Source: Proteobacteria bacterium UBA6729
Lineage (GTDB): Bacteria; Pseudomonadota; Gammaproteobacteria; Porifericomitales; Porifericomitaceae
NCBI GenBank assembly: GCA_002454015.1
Contig: DKIB01000086.1
Coordinates: 1 to 7,853 of the forward strand
Length of the DNA: 7,853 nt
Direction: 5' to 3'
Both the position numbers and the translations under genes were made by a program. Shown one piece after another: positions 1 to 4,842 of the stretch (within the stretch, counting starts at the first letter, position 1; every line of letters begins with the position of its first letter). The notes beneath the pieces are model-generated. The model had not been told where the DNA came from and searched no databases. It saw nothing but the letters and a program-made list of their open reading frames with translations.

Positions 1-486
1 TTCGGCCTTCTCCGCTGCGATGCGTTGCTTCTCCTCTGCCAGTTTTCGGGTCTCGGCCTCAGCCTTCTTCCTTGCTGTTTCGGCGCGTTTTTTTGCTGTC
101 TCCAGTTCGGCCTTCTCCTGCTGCCGGGTCTTTTTCAGCTCGCGGTTTTTTTGTTCTTCCTGCTTGCGCGCCTGCTCGGCTGCCTGGCGTTCTTGTTCAG
201 CGGCTTTGTCCTTGCGATCTATCTCCTGCTCCTTCTTCTTCAGCGCTTCCTCACGGTGCTGCACCGCCTCTTCTTTGCGGCGTTCGCGATCCTTGATCTG
301 CTGCACCTCCTGCTCTACCTCTGCCGCGCTGACCGAGGTTGCCTGCAGCACCGGCTCGGGTGTCGGCAGCGGTGCAGGGGCATCACGCTCCAGTGTCAGC
401 AGCAGTGCCGCACCCAGCACCGCATGCAACAGCAGTGCATACAGGACAGGGACCAACAGTCCGATATGGCGGCGCGTCGCGCCCAT
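1..486 (-). CDS. tolA: TolA, N-terminal part (runs off the window)
   Basis: TolA is the inner-membrane-anchored rod of the Tol-Pal system; it crosses the periplasm to couple TolQR proton flow to TolB/Pal and outer-membrane invagination at division. Only the first 162 codons are present, reading down from an ATG at 486-484; the frame is open to base 1. The product starts MGATRRHIGLLVP, with a short basic cytoplasmic end and one membrane segment at about residues 9-32. A Pro-rich linker (37-46) follows, then from about residue 55 a long Lys/Glu/Ala/Gln-rich stretch typical of the TolA helical domain II. The C-terminal domain that binds Pal/TolB lies outside the window. The start is 3 bases after the tolR stop, so the two are surely co-translated. 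The membrane segment keeps a His (H21), but the residue four positions before it is Ala17, where the SxxxH motif of E. coli TolA has Ser. Identity rests on composition, topology and position after tolR. Confidence 0.93.
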   Translation of the reverse strand, partial: MGATRRHIGLLVPVLYALLLHAVLGAALLLTLERDAPAPLPTPEPVLQATSVSAAEVEQEVQQIKDRERRKEEAVQHREEALKKKEQEIDRKDKAAEQERQAAEQARKQEEQKNRELKKTRQQEKAELETAKKRAETARKKAEAETRKLAEEKQRIAAEKAE

Positions 487-489
487 CGC

Positions 490-918
490 CTAGCCGCGCT
501 CGGGAGGCTCGGTCATCAGCCCGACGCCCTCAACTCCTGCCCTCTGCAACAAATTTATCAGCTGCATAACCTGTTCATATCGCGCCCTGCCGTCACCCTT
601 GACATAGAAGCGGGTGTCCGGCTTGTGCTTGAGCAGCCCACGCACCAGACGCAGCAGTTCCTTGTCTGCTTTAGGGGTATCCTGGTGGTCTCCGTAACTT
701 ATGTAATGGTTGCCCTGTACGTCTACTGTTACGATGACGGGCTCCTGTTTCCGCCCGGGGTCGATGGGTTCGGAATGGGTTCTGGGCAGCTCAACATGTA
801 CCCCCTGACTGAGTAACGGTGCAGTGACAATGAAGATCACCAGCAGCACCAGCATGACATCTATGTAGGGAACGACATTGATCTCCGACATCAGTTTTTT
901 GCGGGACCGTCGTTTCAT
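490..918 (-). CDS. tolR: TolR, ExbD/TolR-family proton-channel subunit
   Basis: TolR is the inner-membrane subunit that, with TolQ, forms the proton-driven motor energising TolA. The 142-residue product matches the family's usual length. It has a basic cytoplasmic start (MKRRSRKKL), the signature SEINVVPYIDVMLVLLVIF, one membrane segment at about residues 19-38, and a periplasmic domain to the C-terminus (KGDGRARYEQVMQLI near 108-121). Asp20, at the entrance of the membrane segment, corresponds to the proton-carrying Asp23 of E. coli TolR. The ATG (918-916) overlaps the tolQ TGA by 4 bases (ATGA), which points to translational coupling; no strong Shine-Dalgarno sequence is seen. ExbD is the only close alternative; the ybgC-tolQ-tolR-tolA context decides for TolR. 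Confidence 0.97.
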   Translation of the reverse strand: MKRRSRKKLMSEINVVPYIDVMLVLLVIFIVTAPLLSQGVHVELPRTHSEPIDPGRKQEPVIVTVDVQGNHYISYGDHQDTPKADKELLRLVRGLLKHKPDTRFYVKGDGRARYEQVMQLINLLQRAGVEGVGLMTEPPERG

Positions 919-1607
919 TGGGGTCGCGTGTAGCTATGCACATAGCGCTGCAGAATGGATGAAAACTCATCGGTAAACGCATCATAGCGACTCAGCAGGC
1001 GGTCGGATTGATGGGAGAACAGATTGTAGGCAATGCCCGCCGGGATCGCGGCAAACAAGCCCATGGCAGTGGCAATCAGGGTCTCCGATATGCCAGGCCC
1101 AACCATGGCGATAGTGGCATACTGTACGCTACCCAGTGCGCGCATGGTATCCATGATGCCCCATACCGTGCCGAACAACCCGATGTATGGGCTGGTGCTG
1201 CCCACAGTGGCCAGAAATGGCAGCTGCGTCTCCAGATATTCCGCCTCGCGTCCCAGCGCTACGTGCATGGCGCGCTGTGCGCCCTCCAGCACCACCTGCG
1301 TATTCGGAGCAGCCTGCTCGCCGATGCGGGCAAACTCCTTGTAGCCGGACTCAAAGATGTGTTCCATGCCGGAGGCGCTGTGGCGTGTAGCACTGATCCG
1401 CCGATACAGTGGATTCAAGTCTTCGGCCGCCCAGAAGATATCCTCGAATTGATCCGCCTGACGGTATGCAAGTTTGAAGATCTTGCGCTTGTAAAAGATC
1501 ATTGCCCATGACACTACCGAGGCCATTGTCAATACCAGCATCACCGCCTGTACCGGCAGGCTGGCCTCCAGCAGTAATCTCAACGGTCCTGCATCTCCAA
1601 TAATCAT
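915..1607 (-). CDS. tolQ: TolQ, MotA/TolQ/ExbB-family proton-channel subunit
   Basis: TolQ is the polytopic inner-membrane subunit of the Tol-Pal proton motor; it surrounds the TolR helices and contacts TolA. I take the ATG at 1607-1605, giving 230 residues, the same length as E. coli TolQ. This start overlaps the ybgC stop as ATGA and has AGGA eight bases upstream. The longer open frame, reaching to 1712, would add 35 Arg/Gly-rich residues inside ybgC and is not supported. Three membrane segments are visible at about residues 18-38, 135-155 and 167-195. The family signatures are STSPYIGLFGTVWGIMD (137-153) and GPGISETLIATAMGLFAAIP (170-189). Thr147 and Thr180 match the two channel threonines of E. 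coli TolQ (145 and 178). ExbB is excluded by gene context. Confidence 0.97.
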   Translation of the reverse strand: MIIGDAGPLRLLLEASLPVQAVMLVLTMASVVSWAMIFYKRKIFKLAYRQADQFEDIFWAAEDLNPLYRRISATRHSASGMEHIFESGYKEFARIGEQAAPNTQVVLEGAQRAMHVALGREAEYLETQLPFLATVGSTSPYIGLFGTVWGIMDTMRALGSVQYATIAMVGPGISETLIATAMGLFAAIPAGIAYNLFSHQSDRLLSRYDAFTDEFSSILQRYVHSYTRPQ

Positions 1608-2050
1608 GCAGGCATTCCTGTTTGCATTATTGTGTCGCGTAAAAAATCGGGCAGCCCCCGTGGGCGCAATGACACGGCATCCACTGCGACCAGATCCACC
1701 TCGCCGGAACACAGCATACGTCCCGCCTCGGCATCATCTATATCCTGACCGATGAGGAGGCTGGCACGGCGCAACTTCAGCAGGCGGGCGCTGACCCGCA
1801 GCAGGCTGTTGTACCGGGCCGGGGCCAGATATCTCAGTTTGGCGGTGCGCACTGCAAACAGCAGGCGCTCCTGCTGTTGCAGCCACTGCGGATCATATCC
1901 CATGGAACGCAACCACTCGGTGCGGGCGCGTTCCATGAAGCGCAGGTAATTGGCGTGATAGACCACCCCCGCCGCATCGGTGTCTTCATAATACACCCGG
2001 ATAGCGAGGGTGAATGCCGCCGGGTGGATGGTGGCGGCGGCCTCAGGCAT
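1604..2050 (-). CDS. ybgC: YbgC, acyl-CoA thioesterase of the Tol-Pal operon
   Basis: YbgC is a cytoplasmic hot-dog-fold thioesterase of the 4-hydroxybenzoyl-CoA thioesterase family. It hydrolyses acyl-CoA esters and is usually encoded just before tolQ; a link to phospholipid metabolism has been proposed. The 148-residue product carries the family signature [19 protein letters not shown] (residues 18-36), with Asp25 as the presumed catalytic acid, followed by [12 protein letters not shown]. The start is the ATG at 2050-2048, inside the end of ruvB (8-base overlap). The upstream part of the open frame, to 2122, lies wholly within ruvB and looks non-coding. The stop overlaps the tolQ start by 4 bases. 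Length and motif fit the family; the physiological substrate cannot be read from the sequence. Confidence 0.95.
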   Translation of the reverse strand: MPEAAATIHPAAFTLAIRVYYEDTDAAGVVYHANYLRFMERARTEWLRSMGYDPQWLQQQERLLFAVRTAKLRYLAPARYNSLLRVSARLLKLRRASLLIGQDIDDAEAGRMLCSGEVDLVAVDAVSLRPRGLPDFLRDTIMQTGMPA

Positions 2051-3089
2051 GATCAGTGTTCTCAAATATATCCCGCAGCTCACTGCGGCGGGGCTTGTGC
2101 AGGCCGAGGTGCCTGTAGGCATGCCGGGTTGCCATGCGCCCCCGCGGGGTACGCATCAACAGCCCCTGCTGGATCAGGTATGGCTCTACCACATCCTCAA
2201 GCGTATCGCGCTCCTCGCTGATGGCGGCGGACAGGCTGTCGACCCCCACGGGACCCCCATCAAACTTCTCAATGATTACGTTCAACAACAGCCGATCAAT
2301 AGTATCCAGCCCCAGTGGGTCCACCTGCAACATATCCAGGGCCTCACCGGCCACTGCCTGGCTGATACGACCCTCTGCACGCACCTCTGCATAGTCCCGC
2401 ACCCGGCGTAACAGACGATTGGCAATGCGGGGCGTACCGCGGGAGCGCAGGGCAATCTCCCGAGCCCCCGGCGCATCTACCGGCACCCCGAGTATGCCTG
2501 CCGAGCGGTGTACGATGGTGATCAGATCATCGGTCCCATAGAACTCCAGCCGCTGGATAATGCCAAACCGACCCCGCAACGGGGGTGTCAGCAGGCCGGT
2601 GCGTGTGGTAGCGCCAATCAGTGTGAATGGTGGCACATCCAGCTTGATGGCCCGGGCAGCGGGTCCCTCACCGATGATAATGTCGATCTGGTAATCCTCC
2701 ATGGCTGGATACAGCACCTCCTCCACTACGGGGGAGAGCCGGTGTATTTCATCGATGAACAGCACATCTCTGGGTTCCAGATTCGTGAGCAGTGCAGCCA
2801 GGTCTCCCTGCCGCTCCAGCACCGGGCCGGAGGTCTGGCGCAGACCCACGCCCAGCTCATTGCTGACAATGTGTGCCAGTGTGGTCTTGCCCAGGCCCGG
2901 TGCACCGCTCAGCAACAGGTGGTCCAGGGCCTCACCCCGGCCACGGGCGGCGGTGATAAAGATGCTCAACTGCTCGCGCACCTGGCGCTGACCGATATAG
3001 TCCTGCAACTGTCTGGGGCGCAGGCTACGGTCGACAAGCTCCTCCTTGGGCACATTTACAGGGGACAGGACAGGGTTCGGATCAGTCAT
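2043..3089 (-). CDS. ruvB: RuvB, Holliday junction branch-migration ATPase
   Basis: RuvB is the hexameric AAA+ motor that, loaded by RuvA, drives branch migration of Holliday junctions before RuvC cleavage. With the ATG at 3089-3087 the product has 348 residues, close to the usual 330-350. Visible elements are the RuvB start [12 protein letters not shown] (23-34), Walker A GAPGLGKT (62-69) and Walker B VLFIDEIH (109-116). Sensor 1 lies around [19 protein letters not shown] (159-177) and sensor 2 at [12 protein letters not shown] (218-229). The C-terminal winged-helix signature is [17 protein letters not shown] (302-318). The frame extends to a TTG at 3131, but those 14 extra residues are not family-like. 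A purine-rich GGAGA lies 16 bases before the ATG, rather far. ruvA is not upstream: the preceding gene is a lytic transglycosylase. The 3' end overlaps ybgC by 8 bases. Confidence 0.97.
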   Translation of the reverse strand: MTDPNPVLSPVNVPKEELVDRSLRPRQLQDYIGQRQVREQLSIFITAARGRGEALDHLLLSGAPGLGKTTLAHIVSNELGVGLRQTSGPVLERQGDLAALLTNLEPRDVLFIDEIHRLSPVVEEVLYPAMEDYQIDIIIGEGPAARAIKLDVPPFTLIGATTRTGLLTPPLRGRFGIIQRLEFYGTDDLITIVHRSAGILGVPVDAPGAREIALRSRGTPRIANRLLRRVRDYAEVRAEGRISQAVAGEALDMLQVDPLGLDTIDRLLLNVIIEKFDGGPVGVDSLSAAISEERDTLEDVVEPYLIQQGLLMRTPRGRMATRHAYRHLGLHKPRRSELRDIFENTDHA

Positions 3090-3179
3090 CGTAACGGCGG
3101 CATTGTCTCCCGGATCGGCGGTCAAAGGCAACAGGGCAAGCTTCAGGCTTGGGCACTGTCGCCATGCAGGGATACAGAT

Positions 3180-3815
3180 TCAGCCGTCCTGCAGCCCGCC
3201 GTAGAGTCGTCGGTAGACATCCAGATAGCCCAGAACCTTGGCAATGTAGGCCCGTGTTTCCGGGTAGGGTGGTATACGACGACCGTTGCGGATGACTGCA
3301 TTCTCTCCCGCATTGTAGGCGGCGAGTGAAATGCGCAGGTCACCGTTGAACAGTCCCAGCAGGTGTTTCAGATAGCGGGTGCCGCCGTGCAGGTTCTGGA
3401 GCGGGTCGGAACGTTCTGTCACCCCGTAGCGCCGTGCCGTGGCCGGCATCAACTGCATCAGTCCCACCGCCCCGGCCGGAGAAACCGCGTCCGGGTCATA
3501 GGATGACTCTGCATCCACTACGGCATGCACCAGTGCTACGGGCAGGTCAAAGCGCTTTGCAACCTCTGCTATGGCGGGCGCAAAGTGGGAGCGGTTACGG
3601 TTCCGCAATGCCGGGTTGTAACGTCGCTTCAACCAACCCTTCCAGGTCCAGGTGCCCGCATATCTGAGGTGATGGACCGCCTGGGATGAGGGCTTGTGGT
3701 CGGTAAACAGGACGCGACCACGCTGATCCATATACCGATATATGCCCTCCTCCGCAGGCAGGGGCCAAGCCATGCACAGGCACAGGGCAAGCAATATTTT
3801 TTCTCTATATATCAA
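3180..3815 (-). CDS. Secreted lytic transglycosylase (DUF4124 + SLT domain)
   Basis: This is predicted to be a periplasmic lytic transglycosylase cleaving the MurNAc-GlcNAc bond of peptidoglycan. The 211-residue product begins with a signal peptide: basic start, hydrophobic core at about 7-20, probable cleavage near PLPA/EE (21/22). No convincing lipobox is present, so it is likely soluble. A short DUF4124-like strand region (IYRYMDQRGRVLFTDHKP, 25-42) follows, then an SLT domain from about residue 78. Glu103 in AESSYDP is the expected catalytic acid. GAVGLMQLMPATA (115-127), AYNAGENAV (166-174) and PPYPETRAYIAKVL (182-195) are the other family signatures. The start is TTG (3815-3813), the only start in this frame: a TAA lies upstream and the next ATG (Met15) would destroy the signal peptide. 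AAGGA nine bases before the TTG supports it. A promoter candidate lies about 40 bases upstream; ruvB follows after 90 bases. Confidence 0.9.
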   Translation of the reverse strand: MIYREKILLALCLCMAWPLPAEEGIYRYMDQRGRVLFTDHKPSSQAVHHLRYAGTWTWKGWLKRRYNPALRNRNRSHFAPAIAEVAKRFDLPVALVHAVVDAESSYDPDAVSPAGAVGLMQLMPATARRYGVTERSDPLQNLHGGTRYLKHLLGLFNGDLRISLAAYNAGENAVIRNGRRIPPYPETRAYIAKVLGYLDVYRRLYGGLQDG

Positions 3816-3824
3816 GGTGATGTT

Positions 3825-3834
3825 TCCTTCTCCT
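3825..3834 (-). promoter_or_regulatory. Ribosome binding site for the TTG-started transglycosylase
   Basis: On the minus strand this stretch reads AGGAGAAGGA. The inner AAGGA is 9 bases from the TTG at 3815, a normal spacing, and AGGAG is 14 bases away. It is the strongest Shine-Dalgarno sequence I noticed in the window and is the main support for the TTG start. Confidence 0.7.
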
Positions 3835-3853
3835 CTTGTAGATTATGAACAAT

Positions 3854-3881
3854 AGTATACCGCCAGATGCCCGGGTTGCAA
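3854..3881 (-). promoter_or_regulatory. Sigma70-like promoter candidate for the transglycosylase gene
   Basis: Read on the minus strand, TTGCAA (3881-3876, 4 of 6 matches to the -35 consensus) is separated by 16 bases from TATACT (3859-3854, 5 of 6 matches to the -10 consensus). Transcription would start near 3847 and give a leader of about 32 bases with a good ribosome binding site before the TTG at 3815. It may also supply ruvB and the tol genes, since no terminator is evident in the 90-base slt-ruvB gap. It is called by eye only. Confidence 0.5.
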
Positions 3882-3894
3882 GCCTGCTGTTTCA

Positions 3895-3961
3895 GGTTCA
3901 CCGGACACGCCCGGAGGCAGGCGGTGGCGGTTGGGTCCACCGCCGCCCTGCCGTCCGAACC
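3895..3961. other. Long imperfect hairpin, possible structured RNA
   Basis: In plus-strand terms, 3895-3899 pairs with 3957-3961, 3903-3906 with 3953-3956, 3916-3921 (GGCAGG) with 3947-3952 (CCTGCC), and 3922-3930 with 3937-3945 (one C-A mismatch and one T-G pair). The loop is TTGGGT (3931-3936). Bulges are at 3900-3902, 3907-3915 and 3946. The total is 23 paired positions, almost all G-C. The irregular rod shape recalls regulatory RNAs, but no known family is recognised and the transcribed strand is uncertain. Confidence 0.35.
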
Positions 3962-4167
3962 CCCGTGGAGGGGCGCTCTGCAGCGTGTGGGCTGCGATCC
4001 CCTGTACGTGTGGGGCTTACAGACCGCGCCAGTCAATCCGTCTGCGCCACCCTTGCCCTCGACCTTATGGCCTGGACCACGGCTTCAGCGTCCCTGCTAC
4101 AGGCGCACGCAGTATCGGCAATGACCCACGACAGCCCTGAACGGCTGGCGACACAGCATGTTGCTAC

Positions 4168-4842
4168 TCAGGGTCGTCGCAGGGAATTGCGCAGGCACGG
4201 GGCGGTTTGTGAGAGGGTTCGCAGCGCCGCCCGCAAGGCCCTGGACAGGCGGTACAGTGCAGGCCAGTCCGTCGGGTGCAGCAATGCCGGCAGGGCCGCC
4301 TTGTGAAGGGCACCTGCTGCGGTGGCCTGCAGGGTCCAGAGGGGGACTCGCAGGTGGGCAGGGTCGGCAATGGCACGGACGACGATGCAGGGCAACCGTG
4401 CTTGTGCTGCCGCTGCGGCGATTACCCCGCTTTCCATATCACAGGCCACGGCATGGCGATGTTCTGGTGCCCGGGCCTTGTCTGCGGGGTTGCTGAGTGC
4501 AGTGGGGGTATGCAGCAGCGGCCCCTGCTCCGGTTGCACGGGTTGCAGGCATTGCAGCAGACGCTGACGCCATTCCGGACAGGGGGTGTAACTCCTGTCC
4601 TGACTCACGACGGTCTCCGGCACCAGCAGGGTGCCTGCGGACAACTGTGGGTCCAGGCCGCCTGCTGTGCCCCAGCTGACCAGCGCATCTACTCCGGCAG
4701 ACAGTAACTCCTGTACGCCCTGACGGGCGGCTGCCGACCCGGTGCCGGTGACGGTCAGTTGGATAGCAGGGTCAAGCGGGGGTGTGCGGGTCAGGCAGTG
4801 GGCCTCGGCCGTCAGGGCACAAACTACACCAACGCGATTCAA
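4168..4842 (-). CDS. hpnG: HpnG, hopanoid-associated nucleoside phosphorylase
   Basis: HpnG releases adenine from adenosylhopane to form (phospho)ribosylhopane, a step towards bacteriohopanetetrol and other C35 hopanoids. The 224-residue product has the nucleosidase/phosphorylase fold signatures: start RVGVVCALTAEA (3-14), glycine-rich SWGTAGGLDPQLSAGTLLVP (56-75), and base/ribose-binding DMES (135-138) followed by VVRAIAD (154-160). The start is TTG (4842-4840), overlapping the shc stop as TTGA. The frame has no ATG or GTG at the right place, and starting later would remove the first strand of the fold. Only a weak GGGA precedes it, so translation probably depends on coupling to shc. An MTA/SAH nucleosidase has the same fold, but the position immediately after shc decides for HpnG. 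The radical-SAM partner HpnH, which makes its substrate, is not in this window. Confidence 0.85.
   Translation of the reverse strand: MNRVGVVCALTAEAHCLTRTPPLDPAIQLTVTGTGSAAARQGVQELLSAGVDALVSWGTAGGLDPQLSAGTLLVPETVVSQDRSYTPCPEWRQRLLQCLQPVQPEQGPLLHTPTALSNPADKARAPEHRHAVACDMESGVIAAAAAQARLPCIVVRAIADPAHLRVPLWTLQATAAGALHKAALPALLHPTDWPALYRLSRALRAALRTLSQTAPCLRNSLRRP

Larger units (their letters stand above)
3816..4167. other. 352-base non-coding gap between hpnG and the transglycosylase gene
   Basis: I find no believable gene here. The open frames crossing it (plus strand 3845-4306, minus strand 3812-4036) have low-complexity Arg/Pro/Cys-rich products unlike any family I know, and the plus-strand one runs antisense into hpnG. 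The stretch does hold the promoter and ribosome binding site for the transglycosylase (3825-3881) and a run of potential hairpins between 3895 and 4015. From about 4016 to 4167 I see nothing specific. No intrinsic terminator with a T-run follows hpnG on the minus strand, so the hopanoid operon may end by Rho or read on. Confidence 0.7.

Noticed and set aside
25..816. 263-codon plus-strand open frame with Leu/Phe-rich, membrane-like start
   Set aside because: It is the complement of tolA and tolR. The hydrophobic look comes from reading Lys/Glu-rich tolA codons in reverse.
1608..1712. N-terminal extension of TolQ to 1712
   Set aside because: The added residues overlap ybgC and are not TolQ-like; the ATG at 1607 gives exactly the usual 230 residues and has AGGA upstream.
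3134..3154. Hairpin CAAGC/GCTTG (3137-3141 with 3147-3151) between the transglycosylase gene and ruvB as a terminator
   Set aside because: Only five pairs and no T-run on the minus strand, so there is no support for intrinsic termination.
2508..3329. 273-codon plus-strand open frame
   Set aside because: Antisense to ruvB, which is unmistakable; the product has no recognisable features.
3812..4036. 74-codon minus-strand frame whose TGA overlaps the transglycosylase TTG
   Set aside because: The overlap looks like a coupled gene pair, but the product is Cys/Arg/Pro-rich with no known features. It spans the hairpin cluster and the promoter candidate.
3816..4167. 6S RNA or another housekeeping RNA in the gap
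   Set aside because: The long irregular rod recalls 6S RNA, but I could not match the conserved closing stem or central bubble on either strand, and the usual 6S neighbours are absent. It is reported only as an unidentified structured element.
3845..4306. 153-codon plus-strand frame across the gap
   Set aside because: No family features, and it runs antisense into the conserved C-terminal half of hpnG.
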